A stretch of DNA of 64,000 bases from Phoronis australis (Eukaryota > Phoronida > Phoronidae): NCBI GenBank assembly GCA_002633005.1, contig NMRA01000061.1, forward strand, positions 387,088 to 451,087. The letters are read 5' to 3'. Positions 12,329-24,630 of the stretch are shown here, piece after piece. Positions within the stretch are counted from its first letter, which is position 1. Every line of letters begins with the position of its first letter. Under the pieces are notes generated by a model that was not told where the DNA came from, did not search any database, and saw nothing but the letters and a program-made list of their open reading frames with translations. Position numbers and translations under genes: made by a program.

Positions 12329-12478
12329 ATTGGCCAATTTCTGGTTTGCCTGTCGCTCTTCATTGGCCAATTTCTGGTTTGCCTGTCGTTCCTCATTGGC
12401 CAATTTCTGGTTTGCTTGTTGTTCCTCATTGGCCAATTTCTGGTTTGCTTGTTGTTCCTCATTGGCCAATTTCTGGTT
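12329..12478. repeat. 33-bp tandem array, about 4.5 units, each with a CCAAT palindrome
   Basis: Units start at 12329, 12362, 12395, 12428 and 12461 (the last is partial). Each begins ATTGGCCAATTTCTGGTTTG. The ATTGGCCAAT palindrome carries a CCAAT box on both strands. Differences between units are single bases. The array is open in several frames because 33 is a multiple of three; the resulting 11-residue repeats are a by-product and I do not call a protein. A YY1-like site (ATGGCTGC on the minus strand) lies just left, at about 12289-12296. Confidence 0.85.
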
Positions 12479-12590
12479 AGAGATTCGAGAACTGATTCGA
12501 TAAATTTCTGGTTTGAGTTGTGGTTAGCCAACGGTGAACCCCACTCTCACCAGCAGATTAGAGCTAGAGCTACGGGCTGTCTATGCTGTG

Positions 12591-12994
12591 CGTGAACTTG
12601 GAATCCTGCTAAATCTCAAGATCGCCTATGCGTGAACTGGGAATTGAATATTCTTTAAGGCAAAAAGGTGAAATTTTTGTTCGGTGGAAAGAATTTTTGT
12701 AATTATTGGCCAAGCGATCAACCATTTTGTAGCTTGTGTCCCTAGTGAACCGGAGCGGAATATGTGAATAGCTAAATCGACTATTGTTTGGTGAAATTGA
12801 TCGTCCGTAGTTGAAAAGGTTGCTTAAAATTGACATTATTTTATTCAAATGTAATTTGATTTAGCGCAGTGCAAATTTTTATGAACATAAACGTGATTGA
12901 GCGAACTTCATTTGTCAAGTTGCCTCGCGTATTCCCAGTTCACGAAACATTCACTCCGCTTAATCTTGAGACTAAGCAGGATTCCAAATTCACG
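12591..12994. mobile_element. About 400-bp inverted-repeat element
   Basis: The left end (CGTGAACTTGGAATCCTGCT, then AAATCTCAAGATCG and CGTGAACTGGGAAT) is matched in inverse order by the right end (ATTCCCAGTTCACG, then CTTGAGACTAAGCAGGATTC and CAAATTCACG). Interior AT-rich, no protein. No clear target-site duplication was found. It sits exactly where segmental unit C begins. Confidence 0.6.
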
Positions 12995-15311
12995 TACATC
13001 ATCTAAACGTTCCTACATGTACATAGTCATCCGTTCTTTCCTCCACCACACACTGATTCCCGCAAACATTCGCTCCTGGCCTTATGTTGCTGCCAACACG
13101 CAAGTAAATACCGTTTTTCAGTGTGCTAAATGCGACATATACTTACCAGTGATGTACCGGCTCTAATGTACATATGTATTTACCTAAACGAGTTATAAAT
13201 AATTTGCCACTACAATAAAGCTGTGTTGCAATCCATCTTGAAAATTTGCCACTTTTGTATCACAACTTCCGCCTTCAAGCTTTACTCAGTCCTCTTTACA
13301 ATTGGGATATTTTTGTGATTTTTAGTGGAATTGCGCGATACTTTTTTTGAAGTAATGGCACGTGTCAAGAGATTTATGTTGCATTGAGAAATTGTACGGC
13401 GAGCTGTAAATTTCCATTCTATCAGCCTGTTTCATCTGGGCCATGCCGAAAGGCTGGTCTCACGGTCACCCGTGCTGCCAAATAATGTCCAGACAGGTGG
13501 AGTGTTTCCGCATGCAAAAGGGAGATACACTTGCCAGAATGCAGCCTATGATTTTCAAATACCTGCAAGGATCCCTACAGAAATCTGCGGAATTTGTTCA
13601 AAATGTTACATTCAAATTTCAGTGTTTTAAATCTCTTATGTAAGGGGGGGGGGGCGCATTTTCATGGTTTAGCGGGTTTTAAATGAATGCTTTGCCTCGC
13701 AGTAGACCGTTGCATAGGTATAGACATGAAAAACTGTAGGTCACGTTGTTCAGATAAACGGTATGTGAGCAAAATAGTTCTTGTACGTATGTCTTCATAA
13801 TTCAATTAATGAGGGCGTTTCGGTGGGTTTACGGCAAAAAGTGTTCTGTACTGGTTTAGTGCCAGTGGGACGAAGTTATTCCTGCTGTGAAAAACGGAAC
13901 TTGTTTACTATTGCCTGATTGCATGAAACGGTCTCAAATATGGACTTATCTATGTTCCCTAAAACTACTGGGTATTTGCAGACTTGCGGAAACATGGATT
14001 GTCTTTTCTCATTTACGAGGCTGAAATTTCATTACTAAGACAATTGTTGGTCTTGATGCATATCCAATGTGAATTCTGCGTTGAGTTCTGAATATGTTTG
14101 AAAATAAGTAAGGGTCTTATCCTGCAACGCCCCTAATTTAGGGGCCAAGTCCCTAATTATTTTGATTTTCTAGGGCTTACGGTTATATTGTTTATTTGAA
14201 AATGTAATTAGTTAAAGAGGTGCTTATAATATAAATAAAATGACAGAAAATATCACGTCTGTGAGTGAAGAACAAAACAAATACGAAAAAAATTATGGAA
14301 CTTAGTTGAGTCCCTATGTGGGACTGTTTCATGCAACCGTTCACAGGGCTCACACTTTGACGACTGATATCACGGGCTAGAAGGTGTCCTAAACTATACA
14401 TGAAAACTGAATGGAATCTTGCGTTTTGGCCTGAGTTTGCCCACGTCAGAGACAGTAGTTATAATTTGAAATTGTGCTTTTCTACGTTCTAAAATGAGAT
14501 TGGTTTGCCCGATGTTGTTACGGTAATGTTTTGCCATAAAACGACATATTCTAGATTGAAAAATAACATTTTAATCATTCTATAGTGGTCAGTAAGCCTC
14601 CATTTAATTTTGCAAGCTAAATTATTCAAACAGGAAATGTCTAGCGTAATGAGCCTAAGTTGCTAAATGAGACAAAGTGAGTAGATTTCTGGAAATAGGT
14701 AATGAGATTGCTTTACGATAAGTATGATTTTCCTTCTTGGAGTTTGTATATTGTCTTGTATAGGGTAGCAAGCTCAAGGAATAACTTCTATAACAGGAAA
14801 AGGTTGTTAGAACTAGAAATTATTGTAGATAGAATGCCTACACGTCTCTGAACCCTCGTTCACAAGGCATCGAATAAGAATTGAAGATAAATATAAATGT
14901 ACGAATGCTCTATTGTTTCCCATTTGTCAATTACTCCAGGTAAACCAAAGATTAATTGGACGATAACTGTACTTCATCACTTATTTAGTACACAACATGG
15001 CCGACCAAAGTGAAGTTCTATTTTTGTCAAATTCCTCCACAAAAGAAAACGTAAATAAAATTTAGTATGTTACTATCACGGTTTGTGGCGCGTGGATGTC
15101 ACAAAAGAACGTGTTGTAAAGTCTCAATTATGTACAGCTTAATAATTAGCATACACGAACTAAAATTTTGGTACTTACCGTTGCGCGAAATAAGCGGAGA
15201 ATTGCCGTGAACGGACAAGTTACGTCTTGGTATTAAGATGCTCATCATTCCGTGGTTTGTAGAAGCGGTGCTTGGATGTCAGCAAGAAGATTCACACAGA
15301 TCATCTGTTCC

Positions 15312-15480
15312 TTAAAAGGCCATCTTCCCCTCAGTAGGATTATAGCTTGAACTGTGACATATTCTCTTTGGCGTAACATTCAAGGTGTTGGGCTCGCGTT
15401 CCTTGGGACCAGAAAAAGTATAAACTGCGGCAACAATGACAGAATAGGGAGGGGCATGGCCAGTTGTAAAATTAGCAAGC
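15312..15480 (-). pseudogene. Unit C copy of the short conserved ORF, no start
   Basis: The minus-strand frame EREPNTLNVTPKRICHSS...EGKMAF* (stop at 15312-15314) parallels the unit A frame at 2592-2795. A 2-base difference upstream moves the hydrophobic leader into another frame, so no Met-plus-leader is joined to the conserved part. It is either a relic or evidence that the frame is not coding. Confidence 0.3.
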
Positions 15481-16441
15481 GATCAAAGCATGTGGCGCTG
15501 CGTGTGACTTGTGTGCCTGCAGCCGAATTGTCGCTTTCACGGATGATGTCCCTAATTGGTTATACAATTGGCGCTAAGTGGGTGTCTTGTGAGTCCAATC
15601 ATTGTTAGTATCTCGTCTCAGAGAGGGTGCTGTCGCGTTCACGAGTTGGCCCCTCTGATTGGCCAAACGCTGGCCGTGTGGGTGGGGTCTTGTAGAGTGG
15701 CAATTTACCATTCGCTGAGCTTAGAGAGTCAACGTTGACTGAGTACGCCTCCTACGGTACTTGTACCATGGCCTGTATAAAAATATAATCATTTCATTCT
15801 CTGTAATTATGGTGTAGCCTCAATCTTTCAAATAATTACCTCCAACAAAACAGTTCTGATAAAATTTGCATTACGAATGAGAATTCTAATCCCGTTTACA
15901 CGAATCGGAAGTTAGCGGCTACCGTCTATTCTAAACTCAGGTGACCTGAGAGACGAAACTGCACACCTTCATAACCCCGATTTCAATCTATAGCACATGT
16001 ATCAATGTACAAGAATTTTTTAAAGCTGTTATAAATCCGCTTTCGGGCTTCGGTAGTACAAGATAACTTGATTTAGGACATCAGGTGTTATGAAAATTCT
16101 AGAATAAAATTATCTTTGTTCTAACTGGAATGCGTCTTTTGGATTTGGAAAACGCTCACACTTGTATCGTTAATGGCTCGGTGAAGCTCCTAATTTAAAA
16201 GCAAATTACTATGAGCCTTGTCTCAATCTAAATGTCAGAGATTCTCTAGGATAAATTTGGCATATTACTCCAAGGTTATTTCAAAAGCCCAGGAACCACA
16301 GGTGCTATGACACTAAGAAACAAGTCAACCACAGAACAGTTTTACAACACGAAGTCAAAAATAAATATTGTTGACTGAAGCCTGTTTATTGTACCTTCTC
16401 ATGGACGGCCTTCTCTTTTATACGCCAAATGTACATGTAGT

Positions 16442-16588
16442 CCCGGGTCGAGTTCAGCAACGCTGGTATGCCTCGCTAGAAAAGTGAGATTTCGTGAGAT
16501 ATCGCCGAGTGTATTCGACGAGAGTACGTAATTTTGGCTATACTTTCTCTCCGCGAGACATGTACAGCTATTGAACTCTATACTGGTG
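16442..16588. mobile_element. TAGAGTTCAG-family element, copy 2
   Basis: Ends GGGTCGAGTTCAGCAACGCT and ATTGAACTCTATACTGG are inverted partners, and the core has GAGATTTCGTGAGATATCGC. It is orthologous in position to the element at 3525-3665 in unit A. Confidence 0.6.
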
Positions 16589-16590
16589 TG

Positions 16591-17739
16591 GGCTTCGTAG
16601 ACGGGATAACCGTAAAGCCTAACTTTAACGGAATTTTGTTATTTTTAGATGTATGGGCTAACCAGTCACTCCTAGCAAAGCCTTTCAAAGTAAGAAAACG
16701 CGAGTTTAATCACGCAAAAAAGTGCAGACCCGTCAAATGATAGGTGTAGTTGCTTTTTCGCGCCATAATGCGTCACGCGAGATCCCAGCACAAACAAGAA
16801 AAGGTCGATTACAGTAGCATTGAAAAGACATGAGGTCTGAATAGAACACCATTGCGTGCAGCTGTTTGAATGAAAAGGTGATTCTCGCGGTGACGTAGAC
16901 AAAAGCAAATCAATACGCCTAACAGTTCGTTACATCATAGATTACATTTGACAATTTATGGAATTAGTTGACTCAGAGCGATGCTCTTAATATACTGTAT
17001 TATCCAAATTTAGAAGTGTTAATGTTCGAGATAGGCTTTAATAGGGGATTTGGAAGATGTTGCGTTTACGGAACTCAGTTCTGGGTGGAGTTCTGGCGTA
17101 GAACTGTAGACCTGGAATGACGTCAGTTTTGCACAGCGCGCTGAGGTTGCCGCGGCCGTGCATGTGTGGGATTTGTTTGCATTCGATTGTTCCGGTGTTG
17201 CAGGATCTTTCCATTGAATTAAGGGTTAAGGATAGAATTTTAGTAAAAACGAAGAACCGAAGTGATCTAGAAACTGTTCTCACAGAAAAATACTTCCGAA
17301 CACTAAATATTTTTATTTTTGGATTTTTGCGGTCTTATGGCCCCGACTCATGTCAAACGGAAGATCACCCGTTTGCGCATTAGGCAAATCTTACGCTAAC
17401 AGGATTTGCATACAAGTGGACGAGAAAGCGTACACCAGAGTAGCCAGCGAATTCCTCGTCACATCAAAGGCCTGATGGCGCTGTCACGCACGGAAGTGAG
17501 CTAGTCACTATTTTAGGGGCGTGTTGGATCAGTGAGATAATTACGGTCGCAAACCAATACGCATGTTAAGCGTGTGAGTTTCAAAGTCAATGAAACAAAG
17601 TACCTACACGACTGTTTTTAAAATTGAAAAATAAATAGTAGTAGTTTTCTTTTCAGTCGAACAGGAAAATATGACTGTCACTAGGGAAATACAAACGGTA
17701 CATGATAAAACGTCAATTTCGCAACGCAGGATGTTTTGA
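16591..17739. other. Spacer between repeat units C and D
   Basis: No gene supported. Short frames on both strands at 17.0-17.4 kb overlap each other and show no domain. A GCGTTTACGGAACTC stretch at about 17063 resembles GCGTCTACGGAACTC at about 42101 and GCGTCTACGGAATGC at about 50585, which may be a small dispersed repeat. Confidence 0.4.
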
Positions 17740-17908
17740 TGGAGCAAAAATCAGCCAAGAGAGGAATTATAGTTGGCATTTACAATGTACGATGACACGC
17801 ATACAATACAGCAAGTTTGAAATAGAAATCTACCGTGGAGTACAGATTTCATAAGAGGTTGAAATTTCAATGTGCACCCTTCGAATGTGTATAAAAATCA
17901 AAAATGCA

Positions 17909-17981
17909 CGCCCGAACAGGGACTCGAACCCTGGACCCTCAGATTAAAAGTCTGATGCTCTACCAGCTGAGCTATCCGGGC
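17909..17981 (-). tRNA. tRNA-Lys (anticodon UUU), second copy
   Basis: Identical over all 73 nt to the gene at 1184-1256, including the anticodon loop CTTTTAA and both internal promoter boxes. Downstream on the minus strand is a short T run (TTTTTGATTTTTA) that can serve as terminator. The conserved gene inside a diverged repeat unit argues that it is expressed, or has been kept identical by gene conversion. Confidence 0.96.
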
Positions 17982-19387
17982 GCTCTGAACTTTCCCCACA
18001 TAGCCATTCAGGTTCTGTTTCATCCACCACTGAATGATTCTCGCGAACATTCACACCTGCCCGTATGTTGCTGATAACACACAAGTCATGACCTTGTGCT
18101 AAAATAGACATATTAATCTACCGATGGGAATTGATTCGTGCCTCTGTCAGAGAGACGTAGGTTTAAAGTATTTACTTACATTTTTAAAAAATAATTTGCC
18201 GCTGTGTAGAACAACCTGCTAACACAGTAAGCAAATCTACGAAAAATTGTCACTTTTGCATCACAACCCCGCGGCCCCGCCTTCACGTTTTTCTCGGCAC
18301 TGTTTACAATTGGTCAATTGAATTTTTAGCGGAATCATAAGGTTGGACGTTCAATTGAAGCAGTTGCGCGTATAAAGAGACTTGTGTTGTTTGAGAAACT
18401 GTACAAGTTTGTTGAAAACAATGCTATAAATTTCCATTCTATGTCAGTCTGTTTCCCCTGAGCAAGTTACGGTTATGTCCAGACATGTGAAGTATTGCCA
18501 CACTTTGAAAAACGGAGCTGTAGTATGCAGTCTTAATTTTCATGTACTCGCAAATATCATAATTTTAAAAATCCCGGCTACAGGAATCATTTGCGGAACT
18601 TGTTCAAATTTTACATTCAAATTTCAGCATGTTTCATTGAAACCTGTCTTTTATGGGTAATGAGGGGAAGAAAAATAATGTTAACTCATTGTATAACGGG
18701 TTTGAAATTAATGCTATGTCTGGTACAGTAGACCACTGCGAATGTGAATCAGAAGGGTTATATATAAAGACGAAATACTTTGAGATCTGACGATGTCCAG
18801 ATAAACGTTGTATATGTGTAAAATAATTTTTGTTGGTCGTATGCTTTCATAAGTAAATGGAGTTGAGGTGACCGAAACATGTTCTGCACTGAGACAAAGT
18901 TATTCAGAATGTGAAATACGGAACTTGGTTACCAGGGCTCAGAACCTGTCGTCAAGTCGTGGGCTAGAGCGTCTATAGAGGAGTTACTAAAACAATAAAT
19001 TCTAGATTTGAAAATAACCCTTTTAAATACTCTGTATTGGTCAATAAGGCTCCATTTACGGTAGTTCTTCACTAATTTAGCACACAGCGTGTCCAACCAA
19101 AGTCAAATTCTTCCACAAAAGAAAATATTAATGACATTCAGTGTATTACGAGCATGGTTTGCAGCGTGTAGATGTCACAAGACAACTGGTTAAAAAGTTT
19201 CAATTATTCACAGCAAAGTAATCTGCATGTTAAAATACACAAATGGCAATTTTGGCGATTGTTGTTTTTGTTCAAAAGAAGCGGAGAATTGCGGTAAACG
19301 AACTAGGTACACCTTAATTGACCAATCATTCCGTGGTTTGTAAAGGACTTAATTCCAGCAAGCGGGTTCAAGCAGGGAACGCGATCA

Positions 19388-19582
19388 TTACCAGATTAAG
19401 GTCATCTTCCCCTCAGTAGTATTACCGCTTGAACTGTGATATATTCTCTTTGATGTAACGTTCACGCTATTGGGCTGGCACTGCTTGGGACCAGAGAGCA
19501 ACTTGAACAGCGGCAATAATAAAAGAACAGGATTAAGTCCCTGACTGATTAATATAAATATATGTGGTCGGTGTCTAGTCAA
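19388..19582 (-). CDS. Unit D copy of the short conserved ORF
   Basis: A 64-codon minus-strand frame. Its second half (PLLLLPLFKLLSGPK..., then QPNSVNVTSKRIYHSS and EGKM) parallels the unit A frame at 2592-2795, including the hydrophobic stretch, but the extreme N-terminus is unrelated. Function unknown; it may be non-coding repeat DNA that happens to stay open. Confidence 0.2.
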   Translation of the reverse strand: MTRHRPHIFILISQGLNPVLLLLPLFKLLSGPKQCQPNSVNVTSKRIYHSSSGNTTEGKMTLIW

Positions 19583-19745
19583 TGTCAGAGTCTCGTCTCA
19601 GGTCGTGTGCTGTCATGTTAGCGAGCCAGCATCTCTTATTGGTCAAACGCTAGAGAGGGGCGGGCGCACGTACATCACAACTTACTATTCAGCTCAGAGT
19701 GTCATAACTACCACTCTCGTACTTGTCCAGACTGGCTAGTCATTC

Positions 19746-22700
19746 GTATTATAATTTTGCCTCATGGTACATTAAATATTGTCCTGGGGAAACATGCACA
19801 AACAATTATTTGTTTTATAGAAACGAGTTATTAGAATTAAAATTTCTTGTAATTGAATAGAATGCCCAGCGTATATATATATATATGACTGCCATAATCA
19901 AATTGGTGTTAAATATTTTCCTCATTCATGTATTCCTCACCATTACATAAGGCAAAGGAATTTATTATGGATTTATTCAATGCTGAATTAAAAACATTTT
20001 TGAAAATTCCAATTGGTGGTTTTGATTTTTGCACATTGTGTATGAGCGTGATAACTTCTAAAAACATTCAGTTGCTTTGGCGAATGTTGTCTTCACTGCA
20101 CCGTTACCTGCTGTCATGTTTATTGTACGTTTTTTGGTTTATGATAAAAGAATTTTCTAATATTTATTGGCTTGTTGTTAATTAGTACTTAATACTCTGT
20201 TCATGATTTGTAAATTCTTGACTATGTCTTTTTATTTATTCGCAACATTCACTTTCTTAGTCATTTACATTTATTTCTGACTAATTAGCGAACTCTAATT
20301 ATAAAGTCCGCTCAACAGTCTCTTAAGACAATTGTGTAACTGGACATTGTTTTGAATATTATCTGAAATAATACGTAATACTACCACTAGTAAAATATCC
20401 TAATCTTAGATATATGATGTCGAAACTTCCATACTCTATACATTGCTGGAGTGAAGCAGTGAGAGGTCAAATAGGAAACTTGTTAAACCCGTGTCGAGTT
20501 GCACTAGTTTAATGCCCGTGAACGGTCATTTAAAATAACAACTAGTGCAAGTTACTAGCTGCATCTGGGGAAGCTAGTGCTAGTTTCATTGCCGATCTGG
20601 ACACAGCTATTGAGTGTTGATCACGAGTTTCGTTTTTCAACGAGTTGCGTTTTTATGGGGCTACGGTGATTTCTGAGTTCTTTCCTGCAGGGTAGGCTAA
20701 AAACCTGAATCTTATTCTACATTAATTTAACTGGCGGATGTTTCACAGATGCACTATTTCAGTTGCTAGATTCTAACAATAAACTTGGCCAGCTTGAAAG
20801 TCCTACTACACTGTTTAGTTCGTATTATTCGCAAGCTTCACATTGGAGTTTTAGTATTATTGGTTATTGTACCTGAACTACTACCCAGAGAACGCAGTTC
20901 AAAATGGTTCCAGGTTCTTGACCTAGTTTTCATTCGGCAACCAACTACTTCACTTTCCGTCGGCGCGAAAGCTTATTTTTGAAGATTGGGGACTGGATGG
21001 GCAAGGGAAATAATGAGTCACGATCAACGAATATCGTCGCATGTGTTTCTACAATACCAGTATGTTGTCAGTCTTCTGAATCCATTATGTATTTATTTCA
21101 GACATTGGTTTTGGCGTTAAGCTAGCTCGTTACCCCGAAAGAATAGTTAATGTATAAAATTTAAGGACATTGACAGTATGTTCCTCTAAACTTGTCAATC
21201 ACTCTTCAAAAACAAAAGCCATTTATGGCATAAACAAGGCTGCTATTGCATTGGGGATTTTATGTATGTGACCAAAATCATTTGGAAGCGACGTCAGTGT
21301 GCCGTTCTGTTTTCGGGGCTTACGCTGACATTTTCCTTCTAAAATTGTGGTTGCCCTCCACTCTTACGACTTCCCAGACCCGTCAATGGGTAGCATTTCG
21401 CTAATGACACAATGGCAATTTTGTACTTATCGTCCTCTGTTTAGTTCCAAACACAAATATTTATTCGCAATCAGTCCGTCTGTTTACTTCAAAACTACCT
21501 TCACGAATCGACTAGAGGTAGCTTTGTTTAGTGCATATTTGTTTATAATGGTTTTGCAAATTCGGGCATTGTCGCTTGATATCACTTTCTCTTTAACAAA
21601 ACCTGGGCCTAACCAAGCCAATAATCGCCATAACAATGCCGTACAATGAAGGCCCGGACAGTGTATTAGGCGAGTCTAATGCCAGTCCGTCTAATACCCT
21701 CTCACGCTGACCTATTGTTAACTTGGTCTGAGAACGTTAGACAATGTTTACCTCGTGCTTTACCCATCGGACATCGTGGAAGGTGTTCACCTAAGAACCG
21801 GGCTCCCGTTCAGTAACGCTAGGTCCTTGCTAAAAAGTAAGAGTTTGCGAGATTACATGAGATATCGCCGTGTATTTTAAATCAGAACACGTGCCTTTGG
21901 CTAGATTTTAGCTAGGTCCTCACGTAGGTCCTACCGTTACTGAACGAGAGGCAGTACTTATTAGTTCCTAGTGTTGACGGAAGTGGTAACAAACGACCGG
22001 TTTGGCTGGTATTTGGGACAAAAATAGCGATATTCTGATTTGAAGTATATGAATCTTTTATCTTTTACAACAACTAACAAATGAAATTGTTACCGTTCTA
22101 TTGGCAGGGTTATGTAGTGTAAGAAACTTTCGACTTCATAACTTCGGCTTCATAGTTACACGAGCTCTATATCATGTTTTTTACGCAGGGTCGCTAGTAT
22201 TTTTCCGTTGAATCTGTTTATGGAACAAGTTCGCAAAACGATTTTTTAATCGTTTCCTTTCGCTCAAGTTACAGAAACAACAACAAAACAGTGTACGTGT
22301 TTTTACAAGTAATCAAAAAGTACCACATTTTCTTCATGAACATTTGAAAATGTAGATTTTTTAGCAAACTTTTGTGTAAATAGATATTTTTTTACTAACG
22401 TGATCCTCAGTTTTATGTTAGTTCTCCGAAAGAGTGTTACCAAAACACTAAAGAGTGTTTTGTTCACGTGAAAATTTACAAAATTGATATGTTCGATTTA
22501 GCTGTTCAGCAAACAGGAACCGCAAACTGGAAACAAGGCAACGTTCCCATAATAAACGAAAAAAGGTTTCTCAGTGTTCTTCACAAAAATAACCCAAATC
22601 ATTTGTTTTTATTTTCAGTTTTATGAAATAATTTTTGCGGGTTAGCAATATTCTGTGATAGGTGGTATGGAAACCAACGTAAGTTGGTGTCTTTTGTACA

Positions 22701-23629
22701 ATTGAAAGGGACTTTATTAAATGTTCCACATATCAGGGTCACTAAAATTAATGATTACATAATTTATGTGAATCTCAAATGACCACTTATGTTTATATTT
22801 ACTTATTGTATGAAGTGACTATCACATGCGATTTTTATGCTAATTTTTTTTAAATCCAACTTGAAAATTTAGGTATACTGTTTTGTCTGTTCTAAGAACC
22901 CACTTTGCTACACCAAGGTTGCACTTCCTAATCCATGAAATTCTAATAAATTATGAAGTTTCAAAATTATGACGGCTACAGAATTCTTCGCATGAAAAAC
23001 TTTCAGCTTTAAATAAACCACATACAAGATAGACATCCATTTCATATCAGATCATGTAAAAAATAAAAGCAATTTGAGCGCAAATTAGTTCAGTCAAAGA
23101 CTTAGACTTCTATAAAACACTATAGAAGACCAAGTCTAAATTTATTCTTAAATAACTGTACATTCCCTCAACCTAGCAATATTTGCTCTTGTTAGTCAAG
23201 AAATTTGAAGTTTACTTTTTATTTTTTTGTGATGTGCCACAAAATGACTGACAAACTGAATAGCACCGAATTTCACTTTTTATTATGTTACAAAAAATTG
23301 ATAGCAAAATACAGATTGCACTAGCGAAATGATTAAATTTTGATGATTGATTTAATCAAATAATATATTTCAAATTGTAACCGATAGTCGTATATTAATT
23401 TGATTTAAAAGATTAATTATACGCGTAAATATAATTGGATCGAGTTAATGGATAAAATATTAGCAATGAAATCAATACGAATAGTGATATTTGAGCTGAT
23501 AATACTAATACTAATATTTGTGGACCTGTTAATTGTGAATTTTTAATAATGGCAAACATTGAATATGCCGGAATATTTACAAGTTTGAGTTAAATTTTAT
23601 TCTCGAATAACTCAGAAAAGGTCCCATCC
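19746..23629. other. AT-rich spacer, no gene seen
   Basis: No exon with supporting splice sites or domain is visible. Short frames at 19.9-20.2 and 21.3-21.6 kb lack recognisable features. Minor structures are an inverted pair TTGCACTAGT/ACTAGTGCAA near 20490-20560 and an imperfect hairpin around AGACTTCTATA/TATAGAAG near 23105-23140. Confidence 0.5.
21799..21952. mobile_element. TAGAGTTCAG-family element, copy 3
   Basis: Left GTTCAGTAACGCTAGGTCCT and right AGGTCCTACCGTTACTGAAC are nearly perfect inverted partners. The core contains GAGATTACATGAGATATCGC and TTTGGCTAGATTTTAGCTAG. It is one of the better-preserved members of the family. Confidence 0.75.
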
Positions 23630-24119
23630 CACGGCTGAGGTGGAAGTACACGCCAACAACGGTACCCCTACGGGAACCAAAACCCCGCCCCAACCAATTT
23701 GAATTCGTAATCGGCGTAATTGGTTCGGTCACAGGAGGTAAATTCCCTGCGGCGAGCCAACACGTCCGTAGTCAGTCATAATCCTCGATCCGTGAAATCG
23801 GACAATGGTTAAAGGGGGTAACTCGTAGGCTGATAAGCTACCCCGTCTCTCAGATTTGCTACGGACAACAACCCCGACCACAATCCCGCAAGCAACGACA
23901 TTCAACTGAATGACTTAATATTCAACTACTGCTGAGAAGTGTTAGACGCAGATGATTCTCCGGCAGTCAGTCACTAGCGACGAAGGGGTAAAGGCGCATC
24001 AAAGAAACCTCGTTTGTTTGTGGCTTTAATCGTTGTTCTGTGAATTGGACATTTCTGACAAACACCGCCGATAAAGTTTCACACATTTTCCAAGCTGAGA
24101 AGACAAGGCAGAGTAAAGG
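23630..24119 (+). promoter_or_regulatory. CpG-containing promoter/5' UTR exon of the homeobox gene (putative)
   Basis: A stretch noticeably richer in G+C and in CG dinucleotides than its AT-rich surroundings, with CCAAT motifs on both strands near 23690-23730. It ends in a consensus donor (GAGTAAAG before GTAAGC, intron from 24120). The first coding exon of the homeobox gene begins about 500 bp further on, preceded by acceptor-like CTTTCAG at 24614-24620. I infer an untranslated first exon. The transcription start cannot be read from sequence. Confidence 0.4.
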
Positions 24120-24630
24120 TAAGCAAGATTATTAAGCGAGTCTATTTAGTTAAAGTAAGCCTACAGTTTCCAAACAACCCAGGAGATTGCAAGTAAAAGA
24201 CTCAAAAATGACGGTCGTAAGTTATCGAAATTTTACCAACTGAACTGAATTTGTCGTTTTGTGTTTCTTAGGAAGGCATTCAAATGATTTTGTTCCTGGT
24301 CGCTACAATGCAAAGTATTATGTTATTACTCCTTGCAGCACAGAGATTTTTTTCGGAAAGGGCTTGTGTATTTTTATTTTTCAAATGACGGTGAATTATT
24401 GCGTTCAATATGACACGAAAAATGAATCACTTTACGACTTTCGTTTCTTTTTGTGAACTTGTTGCAAGGTCTGATTTAATCGTCCATAATGGAACTGTCT
24501 GCAAAGTGTCGAGCAATGGCACCAAGTCCACGCTTTTGTGTTGTTTTTTCTTCTTTGGTTGTTTGAAAATTGTGTCGGCGATTGCTTCGCTTTCACCAAA
24601 TGCAATGACGTGCTTTCAGATACCATCAAG

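Larger units (their letters stand above)
13005..16590. repeat. Segmental repeat unit C (tRNA lost)
   Basis: Matches unit A from just after the tRNA onward. 13015-13100 matches 1270-1345, 13810-13830 matches 1733-1755, 14985-15005 matches 2375-2395, 15320-15640 matches 2650-2990, and 16375-16590 matches 3450-3670. The tRNA and everything before it are absent, replaced by the inverted-repeat element at 12591-12994. Confidence 0.65.
17740..19745. repeat. Segmental repeat unit D (holds tRNA-Lys)
   Basis: Contains the pre-tRNA stretch ATCAGCCAAGAG, the tRNA-Lys, the post-tRNA stretch with ACATAGCCAT, and the short conserved minus-strand frame near 19.4-19.5 kb, all in the order seen in unit A but with internal deletions. 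It ends with the CTCTTATTGGTCAAACGC stretch and the piece that follows it. Confidence 0.65.

Noticed and set aside
11863-12531. A 222-codon minus-strand frame with RNWPMRNNKQT repeats
   Set aside because: It consists of the 33-bp array, which stays open because 33 is divisible by three, joined to part of the fold-back element. No domain, and the repeat is better explained as DNA.
24538-24630. Upstream in-frame ATG extending the homeobox protein by 31 residues (MLFFLLWLFENC...)
   Set aside because: The extension is hydrophobic and Cys-containing, odd for a nuclear factor, and a good acceptor (CTTTCAG) lies between it and the chosen ATG. Not excluded.
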